Below are positions 29,009 through 38,834 of a DNA stretch of 64,000 bases, piece after piece. Made by a program: the position numbers and the translations under genes. The notes beneath the pieces were generated by a model. It did no database searches, was not told where the DNA came from, and saw nothing but the letters and a program-made list of their open reading frames with translations. The stretch spans positions 1-64,000 of the forward strand of contig JAHYIT010000001.1 of NCBI GenBank assembly GCA_019429205.1, given 5' to 3'. How positions within the stretch are numbered: position 1 is the first letter of the stretch; every line of letters begins with the position of its first letter. The DNA is from Mariniphaga sp. Lineage in GTDB: Bacteria; Bacteroidota; Bacteroidia; Bacteroidales; Prolixibacteraceae.

Positions 29009-30083
29009 TTTCGGTTTGCATCCGAACCGAATCTTCGTGAATTAACTGAAACAAAATTTTCACAAAAGTTTCGTTTAAATCGAGCGTTTTACCAATGTTT
29101 ACACGGTTATCCATAAGTTGCGACCAACGGCTAATCTGTAAAGCTGTAACGTTGTTTTCCTTTTTGTACCGTCCAATTTCTTTTACAATTTCTACCCTTG
29201 AAGACAACATCTCAAGCAATTCAGAGTCGATGGCATCAATCCGGCTACGGAGCATATCCAACCGGGTTTCAAACTCAGGGTTATTGGCTGTTTGGTGCCT
29301 GATAACCAATTTATCGAGCAATTTGGCCAAATCAGCCGGGGTTACCTGCTGGGCAGCATCACTTAAAGCACACGACGGATCGATGTGCGATTCCAGCATC
29401 AGCCCTTCCATGCCCATATCAAAAGCTTTTTGGGAAATCTCGTAAAGTAATTCTCGTTTTCCGGCAATGTGGCTGGGATCGCAAATAATTGGCAGGTTGG
29501 GCATTACCCGGCGCAGTTCAATAACCGTTTTCCAGTTGGGATAATTCCGGTAAACCGTATCGCCGAATGGGGTAAAACCGCGATGAATGGCCACAATATT
29601 TTTTATACCGGCCTGGTAAATGCGCTCAATGGCACCCACCCAAAGCTGAACATCGGGGTTGACCGGATTTTTTACCATGACAACAACATTAGTTCCTTTC
29701 ACAACATCGGCAATTTCCTGCACCACAAACGGGCTGGCAGTTGATCGTGCTCCAATCCAAACTACATCAAGGCCGGCATTCAGTGCTTCCTCAGTATGTT
29801 GTGCGTTGGCTACTTCGGTACCTACAGGCAAACCGGTTTCTTTTTTCACCATTTGCAGCCATTTTAGACCAATGGAGCCAACCCCTTCAAACGATCCCGG
29901 GCGGGTGCGGGGTTTCCAAACGCCTCCCCGGAAAACAAAAACCCGGGGATCTTTTGCCAGTAGTTTAGCAGTTTCAAGTGTTTGTTGCTCTGTTTCGAGG
30001 CTGCATGGCCCCGAAATTAGAAGTGGATTGTTAATGTGGGGAAGCCACTCCTTTATTGGATTGATTTCAATATTTGTACTCAT
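28992..30083 (-). CDS. Bifunctional DAHP synthase / chorismate mutase type II
   Basis: ISGPCSLETEQQTLETAKLLA...FRGGVWKPRTRPGSFEG; C-terminal chorismate mutase (MLRSRIDAIDSELLEMLSSRVEIVKEIGRYK). Confidence 0.94.
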   Translation of the reverse strand: MSTNIEINPIKEWLPHINNPLLISGPCSLETEQQTLETAKLLAKDPRVFVFRGGVWKPRTRPGSFEGVGSIGLKWLQMVKKETGLPVGTEVANAQHTEEALNAGLDVVWIGARSTASPFVVQEIADVVKGTNVVVMVKNPVNPDVQLWVGAIERIYQAGIKNIVAIHRGFTPFGDTVYRNYPNWKTVIELRRVMPNLPIICDPSHIAGKRELLYEISQKAFDMGMEGLMLESHIDPSCALSDAAQQVTPADLAKLLDKLVIRHQTANNPEFETRLDMLRSRIDAIDSELLEMLSSRVEIVKEIGRYKKENNVTALQISRWSQLMDNRVNIGKTLDLNETFVKILFQLIHEDSVRMQTEIMDSE

Positions 30084-30085
30084 TG

Positions 30086-30982
30086 CTATTTTGTATAAAG
30101 TTTTATAAATGTTTCTTCATTTTTAATGAAATGCGGGTGTTCGCCATCGAGGATAGTTCTGATTTTATTGGCATTTAATATAAGTTCTTCCAGCTTATCG
30201 AATTCGTTATTTTTCATACAGTCGCGAAATTGCTGCAGGTGCTGGATATAAACATTCAGAGAGTTAACCACATATTGGCTGTTTTGTTCAAAAATGGGTT
30301 TCCACATGGAACACGAGCTTTTTGCCAGCCGAACTGTTGAACGGAATCCTCCGCTGGCCAAATCAAAAATAATGTTGCGGTCTTCTTTGGCCTGAACTGC
30401 ATTGGCCAGGGCAAAGGCTGCTGCGTGTGGCAAATGCGAGACAAAAGCTGTGCTGTGGTCTTGATCGTCAGACGACATGTAGGCAATATCCATTCCAAGT
30501 ACCTGGAACATCTTCTCGATTAGAGCCAGGTGTTGCGGGCCGGAATCTTCGTGATCACAAATTATGGCAATCTTTCCTCTGAACAGATCATCAATGGCTG
30601 CAGTTGGACCTGAATTTTCAGTTCCTGACATAGGGTGGGCCGGAATAAACTGTTTTCTTTTCGGGTGATTTTTAACCAGGTCGGTAATCATTTTTTTGGT
30701 GGAGCCCATATCGGCAACTGTTGTGTTGGGGTCAATCCCGTCAAGGACTGCCGGCAACACTTCAAGTTCTTTATCTACAGGTATTGCGATAATAACCAGA
30801 TCAGCGTTTTTTATTCCTTTTTCAAATGGCTCAACCCGGTCAACCAAACCCAGTTCAAGCGCTTCGCCGGCATGAATTTCGTTTGCATCTACACCTGTAA
30901 GTTCGGTCGCAAATTTCGAACGTCGCAAATCTTTCGCCAGCGATCCTCCAATGAGTCCAAGTCCAATAATTGTTATTTTCAT
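30086..30982 (-). CDS. tyrA: Prephenate dehydrogenase
   Basis: ITIIGLGLIGGSLAKDLR, HPMSGTENSGP, FRSTVRLAKSS. Confidence 0.92.
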   Translation of the reverse strand: MKITIIGLGLIGGSLAKDLRRSKFATELTGVDANEIHAGEALELGLVDRVEPFEKGIKNADLVIIAIPVDKELEVLPAVLDGIDPNTTVADMGSTKKMITDLVKNHPKRKQFIPAHPMSGTENSGPTAAIDDLFRGKIAIICDHEDSGPQHLALIEKMFQVLGMDIAYMSSDDQDHSTAFVSHLPHAAAFALANAVQAKEDRNIIFDLASGGFRSTVRLAKSSCSMWKPIFEQNSQYVVNSLNVYIQHLQQFRDCMKNNEFDKLEELILNANKIRTILDGEHPHFIKNEETFIKLYTK

Positions 30983-30996
30983 GTTTAATTCTTTTC

Positions 30997-31028
30997 AAAA
31001 AAAAGGCCCCGGAAATTCCGGGACCTTT
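30997..31028 (-). terminator. Rho-independent terminator/attenuator in the tyrA leader
   Basis: Minus strand AAAGGTCCCGGAATTTCCGGGGCCTTTTTTTT, inverted repeat followed by T8, between leader ORF and tyrA ATG. Confidence 0.85.
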
Positions 31029-31057
31029 AGCAAAATATGTTTATCTGTAACAATACC

Positions 31058-31132
31058 CTACTGGTTGATCCCGCTTTCAGAACCAAAATAAAAATACCAG
31101 TAAAAAGATGTATTGTTAATTGCAGAATTCAT
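31058..31132 (-). CDS. Predicted aromatic amino-acid leader peptide MNSAINNTSFYWYFYFGSESGINQ
   Basis: 24-codon ORF with FYWYFYF run, between a -7 box and a terminator, upstream of tyrA-aroF/CM. Confidence 0.82.
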   Translation of the reverse strand: MNSAINNTSFYWYFYFGSESGINQ

Positions 31133-31150
31133 TTTCTTTCAATTTGTAAG

Positions 31151-31158
31151 CAAAGATA
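31151..31158 (-). promoter_or_regulatory. -7 box (TATCTTTG on the minus strand) for the leader/tyrA operon
   Basis: Plus strand CAAAGATA; matches TAnnTTTG, 18 nt before the leader ATG. Confidence 0.6.
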
Positions 31159-31168
31159 GCTATTATTT

Positions 31169-33640
31169 TTAATAACGAATTAATTTTTTTGTGAAAACCT
31201 GATTCCCGTTTTCTTTAACAACAACGAGGTATATGCCGGTATTTGTATTTTCAATTTCAATTTGAGCAGAAATATTACCTGAAGCATGAGAAAGCAGTTT
31301 GGATTTTACTTTTTGCCCGTACATGTTATACACTTCAAATTGAAGTACTTCCACCATTTTGTTTAAATGAGCGTCTATTCTGAAGGAACCTGTAAACGGA
31401 TTGGGATAAATCTGAATGTTTCCGGGTGACAAAACCGGCAAGGCTGCTGAAACAGGAGATTGAATACGCAGGTTATCGATTGCCCAGCCCCAGCCATGGG
31501 CATAAGGATCTGAAAAAAGCCGGAACCTGAAAAGAATGGTATCGCCGGCAGTAAAGTTGCCATTTTCAAGGATGTTTATTTGCCTGTTTACAAACAAATC
31601 GGGACTTCCGGCAGCAGTTGAATTATTTCCTGTTATGGAATTGTTATAACTTGTTTCCCAGGAAGAATTTTCCCTTGCATCGTAACCGTTTGTTAACGGC
31701 AACCAGGTTTCTCCTTTATCTTTGCTGCCTTCCACAATCACGTAATCCCAAAACTCGAAATCGCCGAAAACGGTTCCATTGGTACCGGGTTCAACCAGTA
31801 CAATTTCATCAAAACTCATGATGGCATTCTCACTCAGAATTACAGGGTATTTCAGGATGGTTTCAAAATTAAATTCTGTGTCATCCATGTCCGGACTGGG
31901 ATAGGGGTGAGGGCTATGCAAGGCGCCGTTTTCAAAACCATCTTCTGTAAACACGTTAAAATCTGTAAGAATAAAATCTGAATTGGCTATATCAAAACTA
32001 TTCTCGTAGCCGGAAATGGGATCATACATTTTTTCTACTATAAAAGAAAAACTACTTTTTCTAGGAATTCTTCGGGTATTTTGTGCCACGGAAGAGTCTC
32101 TTGCAACAATGGAATATTCAATGACATCGCCATCAATTAACATATCTGTTATTAGCGGAAATTCAGAAGAATAAAGTGTGCCCGAATCAAATGAAAGGCC
32201 AAATGAGGGTTGTGGCTGGCCATTGACGGAATACTCCACAAAAACGGTATCAATTCCGAGATTATCATCTGCCTGAGCAGTAATTTTCAGACTTTTTCCT
32301 GTAACAAAAAAATAAGGAATGGGGTCGTGTTCAATTTTGGGAAGGGTAATATCTGGTCCAAAATTTATCCGGTAAAATTCTTCAGGTGCCTCTGAAGGTT
32401 TTGTAAAAGTCCTGTTTTTAATATCGCCGGTACTAATATAATACTGAGCCTGGCTGGTCCCGGAGAATGGTGTCCAAACAGCTTCAAAATTGCCAGATGT
32501 ATTTATTGATAAGGGAATCGAGTCGTTTATTACCTGAAAAGTATCTGAAGATAACACTATAAATAACTGATTGGTATCTAAAGGAAAATCACTTGTAATA
32601 TTTACTTCGAAACGCAGGGGTTTTACTTCTTCCTGGTCTTTAACCGGTGAAAAATCAAACCATATGTTTTTCCATCCCACATCGGCCAAAATACCCATGG
32701 AAAGCGGGCCGGGATCGTGAACTGCCTGTCCCCTTCCGATGGAATGAGTCATCAGTGAATTGATATTGCTGGCCGGATAGGTATTCCCGTTAAGGTGATA
32801 AATACTTGAACCATCATCCCATGAAGAAGGTGCATAAAGCCGGGGTCTGGCATTGTTTCCGTCGGTTTTCGCAACAGGGCTGTTTGAATATAAATTTGAT
32901 TCAAGTGCATTTTTCAGAGGTACTGAAGGATTTGTGAAAACCGATGTATCAATAAGCCGGTCGCCGTTAAATCGTTCAACAAGGCAATCGAACGATGTTG
33001 CATCTCCATTTTCCCACCAGCCATATCCACCGAGCTGGTTGTTAGCATAAAAAAATCCGGTAAAGCCAAGTCCATGGCATATTTCGTGCAAAACAACAGA
33101 AACAAAATCATACATTAGCGTTGGTGTATTGCCGTCTGTGCCGAAGTACCAGTTAATTTCTTTATTAAAATCAGCAACCATGTCGGGGCGGAAAGAATCG
33201 GTAAGTTCTTTACCTAAAATTTTTTCTGCAAGCGCTATGGGATAATAAATTTCTTTTTGGGGAGCGCCTTCAAAATTTTTTTTAAAATCGGCAGGCGCAC
33301 AACTTCCCAAAACGTTCTGCTCTTTGGGGCGCCAGTTTGCCTGAACATGAATAGGAACAGGGGATTCAATTAACTGTTCCAGAATGCTCACTGCATATTC
33401 AAAAGCATTTTTTGCCTCTTGCGGAAAAAGACTGTAGGTAACCACAAAATCAGATTTTTTTTCGGCTGACTTCAATTGATTCATTATCTCTGCCGGAGGT
33501 GGTACAAATACCTTTTCCACCTTGTGGGAGGCATAGCACACCGGTGGCGAAATTACAATCCCTTGCTTTTGCCACAATTTTTGTCCGGTGACAGAAATTG
33601 CTCCCACCAGAAATATAATTACGAGAAGTATTTTATGCAT
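31169..33640 (-). CDS. T9SS type A sorting-domain secreted zinc metalloprotease
   Basis: Signal peptide; HEICHGLGF (HExxHxxGF); C-terminal IQIYPNPFTGSFRID...GIYLVVVKENGNQVFTKKLIRY sorting domain. Confidence 0.88.
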   Translation of the reverse strand: MHKILLVIIFLVGAISVTGQKLWQKQGIVISPPVCYASHKVEKVFVPPPAEIMNQLKSAEKKSDFVVTYSLFPQEAKNAFEYAVSILEQLIESPVPIHVQANWRPKEQNVLGSCAPADFKKNFEGAPQKEIYYPIALAEKILGKELTDSFRPDMVADFNKEINWYFGTDGNTPTLMYDFVSVVLHEICHGLGFTGFFYANNQLGGYGWWENGDATSFDCLVERFNGDRLIDTSVFTNPSVPLKNALESNLYSNSPVAKTDGNNARPRLYAPSSWDDGSSIYHLNGNTYPASNINSLMTHSIGRGQAVHDPGPLSMGILADVGWKNIWFDFSPVKDQEEVKPLRFEVNITSDFPLDTNQLFIVLSSDTFQVINDSIPLSINTSGNFEAVWTPFSGTSQAQYYISTGDIKNRTFTKPSEAPEEFYRINFGPDITLPKIEHDPIPYFFVTGKSLKITAQADDNLGIDTVFVEYSVNGQPQPSFGLSFDSGTLYSSEFPLITDMLIDGDVIEYSIVARDSSVAQNTRRIPRKSSFSFIVEKMYDPISGYENSFDIANSDFILTDFNVFTEDGFENGALHSPHPYPSPDMDDTEFNFETILKYPVILSENAIMSFDEIVLVEPGTNGTVFGDFEFWDYVIVEGSKDKGETWLPLTNGYDARENSSWETSYNNSITGNNSTAAGSPDLFVNRQINILENGNFTAGDTILFRFRLFSDPYAHGWGWAIDNLRIQSPVSAALPVLSPGNIQIYPNPFTGSFRIDAHLNKMVEVLQFEVYNMYGQKVKSKLLSHASGNISAQIEIENTNTGIYLVVVKENGNQVFTKKLIRY

Positions 33641-33730
33641 GGTTTAATGTTATTTCAAACTATATACAAATTACGAAACTAAAAAGTTTGAAAATAAGAT
33701 AAGTTTACTCAAAACCATACAATTTAAAAA

Positions 33731-33841
33731 TTAATTGATTTTCCGTCTCTTTTTCGAAGTCAGCAACTTGTACATTAAAATTGAAGAAGTTACAAAACCT
33801 GCCAGTGAAGCTCCCAATACTAAAATTAATAAAGTTCCCAT
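33731..33841 (-). CDS. Small predicted single-TM protein, 36 aa (MGTLLILVLGASLAGFVTSSILMYKLLTSKKRRKIN)
   Basis: Complete small ORF in the gap between two T9SS proteases; hydrophobic segment with basic C-terminus. Confidence 0.45.
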   Translation of the reverse strand: MGTLLILVLGASLAGFVTSSILMYKLLTSKKRRKIN

Positions 33842-33889
33842 TTTTCTTATTTTAAATTATTTATTTGATATTCAATTTTTTCTAAAACA

Positions 33890-36340
33890 CTAATTTTTAA
33901 CAATTTTGCTGGTAGCAACAATGTTTTTACCGTTGCTAACGCTTACCAGATACATTCCTGAACTGATTCCGGACAAATCGATTTCTGCCTTTGCCGAATA
34001 AAAAGTTTCAATTCCTGTTTCGTGCCGGATTGTTTTTCCGTACAAATCGGACAAAATAATTTCTATCGGTTCATTTTCTGTTGATTCAGGCCATTCAACA
34101 AACAAATGATTTTTAGCCGGATTAGGATAAACCTGGAATCTGCCTTCTGCAAAAAGTTCTTCAGTGCCGGTTTTCAACTCCTGAATTTTAAGGTTGTCAA
34201 TAGCCCATCCAAAGCCGTTAACCAAATTGTCGGAAGCCAGTCTGAAACGGAAAAGTACCGTATCTCCGGCCTCAAGACCCGTGTTTTGGGTCAGGTTAAT
34301 TGTGCGATTTATAAACATACTTTCGTGAGGTGTGGCTTCTGATGTATTATTTGAAAAACTATTCTTAAAGGCAGAATACCAGGCATCATTTATCCCCGAA
34401 TCATATTGTTCTGTAATCGGCATCCAGCTTTTTCCTCCATTTTGGCTTGCTTCCACTACCACAAAATCCCAGTTTTGAGGCTCAGCTTCGCGTGTACCTG
34501 GTTCAACCAAAACAATTTCATCGAACGAAATTTTACCATCAGGTTGAATGATTACCGGGTATTTAAGTTGTGCAACCAGGTTATGTTTTTCTTGTTCAAG
34601 GGCCGAAACCGGGTAAGGATTTTTGGTATGCAGGAGGTTGCCTGAAAAACCATTTAAGTTGGAAATACTAAAATCGGAAACTGAAAAATCGTTTTCGGCC
34701 CCGTTAAAATCTGTAAAGTAACTGTTAACTGGTTCATAAGCCGCGAAAACTTCCACCCTTTGAAAACCCATTGCCGGGAATGACCGTTTGTTTCCCCTTG
34801 ATGAGTTATCAATTGCTGTTAAACGATATTCCAGTTTGTCGGTGGCTCCAACCTGTTCGGGAAACTGCAATTTGCCGGAATAGAGGTTTTTTTCTATATT
34901 TTCGAGATGAAAGGATTCTTGCAAAACACCGTTGATTTTATATTCAACTGTTACCGATTTAATTCCCAAATTATCATTGGCTTCGGCACTTAATTCAATT
35001 TCTGGTACAGTTGTGGCAACAACTTTAACCGGATTGTGAAAAAGATCTGGCACATAATAATCGGGGCCAATGCGCAGTGTAAAACTTTTTGCAGGTGCTT
35101 CTGCCGGGTTTTTGAAAACGCGGCCTTTAGCTGTTTTTGCTTCAATAAAATATTGAATTTTGCCTGAAGTAAATTCAAGAGGAAGTTTTCCTTCAAAATT
35201 ATAGGCTGTTCCTGTTTGTTCCAGGTCTGCAATTTGGGAAGACGAGAAATTATCAGTGGAATAAACAATTTTTACACTTGAAAAATCTTCGTCTGATTCA
35301 GAAATTACGCCCATTTTCACTGGAATTTCGGCCACAGCTTCTTCGCGGTCTTTAAATGGTTCAAAATTAAATTTAACCGAACTCCATCCTAATTCAGAAA
35401 GAATTTCCATCGTAATTTCACCCGGGTTATGAATGGCTTCACCTTTACGGGCAGAAGGAGTCATTAAGCTGTTTTCTTCCCCGTATGAATATCCTTTCAG
35501 GTGGTAAATACTGGAACCTTCACTCCAAACCGGCGGAGCATAAATCCAGTCAACAGTGCTCAATTGGCTCGTTGAACCCTCCTGGCAGAATTTCAGATTG
35601 TCTGATGTAAGCTGGCTGTGCAATTCGCGTGATGGACTGTGGAACAATGTATTATCTGCAATTTTTTGGTTTTGGTTATTAAAAATAAAATGGTCGTAAA
35701 TGCTGGGCAGGTTATTATTGTTGTTAAAAAATCCATTTCCATCAGTGCCTTTAAGGAATCCTGAAAAACCTAAACCATGGGTAATTTCATGGAGAACAGA
35801 ACTTACAAAATCATACTGTGTTGATGGTGTATTTCCGTCGGTACCAAAATACCAGTCGTATTTATTATTAAAATGGCAAATAATGTCCGGGTTTCCCGGA
35901 TTCAAATCTTTGTTGCTCAATTTTTCGGCTAAAGCTACCGGGTAATAGGTGTTGGGGTGCGGAGTTCCGCTGAAATTATTATAGAATACAGCCGGTCGGC
36001 CTTGTGCAAGTATATTTTCATTCATGTATTCCCAGTGTGCATTAATATGAATGGGCACTGAAGATATAATTAGTGATTCCCAGATAGAAACAGCATATTG
36101 AAATGCCTGTTTGGCTTCTTCAGGAAAATTATAATAAGTAACCTTAATTGTTGATTGAGAAGTTCTTGCCGACTTTAGCTGGTTAAACTTTTCAGGAGGG
36201 GCAATAAATGTATTTTTAACCTCATCAAGAGCAATATTTATCAGGTTTTCGCTTTGGGCAACAGTTGCCGGAAATCGTTCCTGAGCCCTCGCATTGCCAA
36301 TTATAGCAATGAGAAGAAATAATTGAAGCGTCCACTTCAT
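33890..36340 (-). CDS. T9SS type A sorting-domain secreted zinc metalloprotease (paralogue of 31169-33640)
   Basis: HEITHGLGF; same architecture; C-terminal FQVYPNPAKNHLFVEW...GMYLVSVSNGKNIVATSKIVKN. Confidence 0.88.
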   Translation of the reverse strand: MKWTLQLFLLIAIIGNARAQERFPATVAQSENLINIALDEVKNTFIAPPEKFNQLKSARTSQSTIKVTYYNFPEEAKQAFQYAVSIWESLIISSVPIHINAHWEYMNENILAQGRPAVFYNNFSGTPHPNTYYPVALAEKLSNKDLNPGNPDIICHFNNKYDWYFGTDGNTPSTQYDFVSSVLHEITHGLGFSGFLKGTDGNGFFNNNNNLPSIYDHFIFNNQNQKIADNTLFHSPSRELHSQLTSDNLKFCQEGSTSQLSTVDWIYAPPVWSEGSSIYHLKGYSYGEENSLMTPSARKGEAIHNPGEITMEILSELGWSSVKFNFEPFKDREEAVAEIPVKMGVISESDEDFSSVKIVYSTDNFSSSQIADLEQTGTAYNFEGKLPLEFTSGKIQYFIEAKTAKGRVFKNPAEAPAKSFTLRIGPDYYVPDLFHNPVKVVATTVPEIELSAEANDNLGIKSVTVEYKINGVLQESFHLENIEKNLYSGKLQFPEQVGATDKLEYRLTAIDNSSRGNKRSFPAMGFQRVEVFAAYEPVNSYFTDFNGAENDFSVSDFSISNLNGFSGNLLHTKNPYPVSALEQEKHNLVAQLKYPVIIQPDGKISFDEIVLVEPGTREAEPQNWDFVVVEASQNGGKSWMPITEQYDSGINDAWYSAFKNSFSNNTSEATPHESMFINRTINLTQNTGLEAGDTVLFRFRLASDNLVNGFGWAIDNLKIQELKTGTEELFAEGRFQVYPNPAKNHLFVEWPESTENEPIEIILSDLYGKTIRHETGIETFYSAKAEIDLSGISSGMYLVSVSNGKNIVATSKIVKN

Positions 36341-36653
36341 CGTATTTTGAATTTAAGGTTTGTAATCAGTAGCTAAAGTAGGGTTTGCCGAAACATCCTG
36401 AATAAATTCGTTGCTGATTTGAAATGGAGTGATTTGCTGAAATCGCATCAGTAAATTGCTGATAGCGCGTCAGTTTAAGTTGTTGGTTCTTAGTAACGAC
36501 TCTTAATTACTTCCGGGGTTCATCATATTTTTTATGATTCAGGTTCAATTCATTCACAAAAAAACAATACATTTGTAATTGTTGAAGTTGTTAATATTCA
36601 ATAGGTTTAAATATATTGTATCAAACATATTAAATCAAGTCGGAGGCGCTTAA

Positions 36654-38174
36654 ATGAAAAAAATCCTGGCAATTGATGACAATGAAATAAATTTAGTACT
36701 GTTAAATCAAATAATAAAACTATATTATTCTGATTTTACTTATTTGCAGGCTACTTCCGGAAAAGAAGGAATTGAAATGGTACTAAAAGAAAAACCTGAA
36801 ATTATTTTGCTCGACATTTTAATGCCCGAAATGAATGGTTACGAGGTTTGTGCTCATTTAAAAGGCAATTCAGATACCCGGCATATTCCCATTTTAATGA
36901 TTTCGGCTTTGGGGCAGAACCCCATGGAGCGCACCAAAGGTCTGAATGCAGGTGCTGATGCTTTTATTTCGAAACCGTTCAGCCAGGACGAACTTCGGGC
37001 TCAGATTGATGTGGTTTTGCGTATTAAAAAAGCAGAAGATTTATTACGGAAAAGAAATGAAAGCCTGGAAGTTTTAATTAAAGATCAAACTACAAAATAC
37101 CTGCAAAGTGAAGAACGGTTTCTGCAAATATCAGAACACGCCCTTGAATTTTACTGGGAACTGGACTCTAACGGAATTTTTACATATGTAAGTCCGGTAA
37201 TTGAAAAAATTCTGGGAGTGAATCCTGAAGACATTATCGGTGAGGAAAGCTATATTTCGCTTTTTCAACTTAAACCAATGAAAGAGGAAAAGACAGTTTT
37301 AGAGGAAAATTTTCTGAATAAATCGAGTTTTAAAGATTTTGAAATTGAGCTGAAAGTAAAAAATCAGGAAAAAAAATGGCTATCGGTAAGTGGGTTCCCG
37401 GTATTTGATAAAAATGACAAGTATTATGGTTTTAGAGGGGTGTGTTACGACGATACCCAACGCAAACAAGCTGAAATAGCATTGAAAAAAAGCCTGGTAC
37501 AAATAAAAAATTACCAGAAAAAGCTTAAAGACCTGAATACCGAAATTATTCTGGTTGAGGAAAAGGAACGAAGAAGAATAGCTGAAAACCTTCATGACAG
37601 CCTTGGGCAAACACTTTCACTTGCTTTTATAAAACTCTCTTCTATTGTGAATGAAAAATATACGCCCTACGTAGAAAAAACAATTAATGAAATTTCCGAT
37701 TTACTCAATAAAGCAATTTCAGAATCGCGTACATTAACTTATGACCTTAGTCCGCCCATACTATATGAACTGGGTTTAATTCCGGCATTTAAATGGAAAC
37801 TTGAAGAAATAGAAGAAAAACATGGTTTACAAACCATACTTATTGGCGAAGACCAGAAAATTGGAATCAGAAAAGAATTTAATATTTTTCTTTATCGTAT
37901 TGTAACTGAATTACTCAACAATGTATTAAAACATTCGCAGGCAGATTTAGTAGAGATGGAGGTAAAAAAAGAGAAAAAATATTACTATATTACAGTACGC
38001 GATAATGGCGTTGGTTTTAAAAAGCAAACGAGCAAAAAGAATTACCTAAACGGCGGTTTTGGTTTGTTAAGTATAACCGAACGGCTTGACAGCATAAAGG
38101 GGCGGCTCGAAATTAAATCTGCTATAGGAAAAGGAACGAAGGCAACAGTAATTATTCCAACGAGGGAAGGATAA
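36654..38174 (+). CDS. REC-PAS-histidine kinase (NarX-like HisKA_3/HATPase)
   Basis: N-terminal receiver (ILLDILMPEMNGYEV), PAS, ERRRIAENLHDSLGQTLSLA, GGFGLLSITERL. Confidence 0.9.
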   Translation: MKKILAIDDNEINLVLLNQIIKLYYSDFTYLQATSGKEGIEMVLKEKPEIILLDILMPEMNGYEVCAHLKGNSDTRHIPILMISALGQNPMERTKGLNAGADAFISKPFSQDELRAQIDVVLRIKKAEDLLRKRNESLEVLIKDQTTKYLQSEERFLQISEHALEFYWELDSNGIFTYVSPVIEKILGVNPEDIIGEESYISLFQLKPMKEEKTVLEENFLNKSSFKDFEIELKVKNQEKKWLSVSGFPVFDKNDKYYGFRGVCYDDTQRKQAEIALKKSLVQIKNYQKKLKDLNTEIILVEEKERRRIAENLHDSLGQTLSLAFIKLSSIVNEKYTPYVEKTINEISDLLNKAISESRTLTYDLSPPILYELGLIPAFKWKLEEIEEKHGLQTILIGEDQKIGIRKEFNIFLYRIVTELLNNVLKHSQADLVEMEVKKEKKYYYITVRDNGVGFKKQTSKKNYLNGGFGLLSITERLDSIKGRLEIKSAIGKGTKATVIIPTREG

Positions 38175-38179
38175 AAAAT

Positions 38180-38827
38180 ATGGCAACAAAAGTATTAATT
38201 GCAGACGATCATCAACTCTTCAGAGAAGGGTTGGTTAACTTGATCACTTCGGCTCCCGACATTGAGGTTATAGCCGAAGCGAAAGACGGAAAAGAAGCTA
38301 CCGAAAAGTCTCAAAAACTAAAACCGGATGTCGTTTTGATTGACATTGGGATGCCTGTTATGAATGGCATTGAAGCCACCCGAATTATAAAAAAAGATAA
38401 TCCGAAAATAAAGGTTATTGCAGTGTCTATGCACTCCGACAGGCAGTTTGTTAAAGGTGTACTTGAGGCCGGAGCCGATGGTTATCTGTTAAAAAATTGC
38501 ACTTATCGCCAGCTTATTGAGGCCGTTCAATCAGTAATTTCGGGCAAAAAATACCTGAGTGACGATATTACAGAAATGGTCATTCAGGGTTACCTTGATC
38601 CGGTGGATGAAAATTCTGAAAGCCAGAATGAACTTTCGGAAAGAGAAATGGAAGTGTTAAAACTTTATGCAGAAGGCAAATCAACACGGGAAATTGGAGA
38701 AAAATTGTTCATCAGTGTTAAAACCGTGGGTACACATAAACAGCATATTTTTGAAAAACTTGATCTGAAAAGCAATGCCGATATGGTAAAATATGCCATT
38801 AAGGAAGGATTAATCCAGCTTCAATAG
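38180..38827 (+). CDS. NarL/LuxR-family response regulator
   Basis: ADDHQLFREGLVNLI, LIDIGMPVMNGIEATR, LSEREMEVLKLYAEGKSTREIGEKLFISVKTVGTHKQHIFEKL. Confidence 0.94.
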   Translation: MATKVLIADDHQLFREGLVNLITSAPDIEVIAEAKDGKEATEKSQKLKPDVVLIDIGMPVMNGIEATRIIKKDNPKIKVIAVSMHSDRQFVKGVLEAGADGYLLKNCTYRQLIEAVQSVISGKKYLSDDITEMVIQGYLDPVDENSESQNELSEREMEVLKLYAEGKSTREIGEKLFISVKTVGTHKQHIFEKLDLKSNADMVKYAIKEGLIQLQ

Positions 38828-38834
38828 AAAAATA

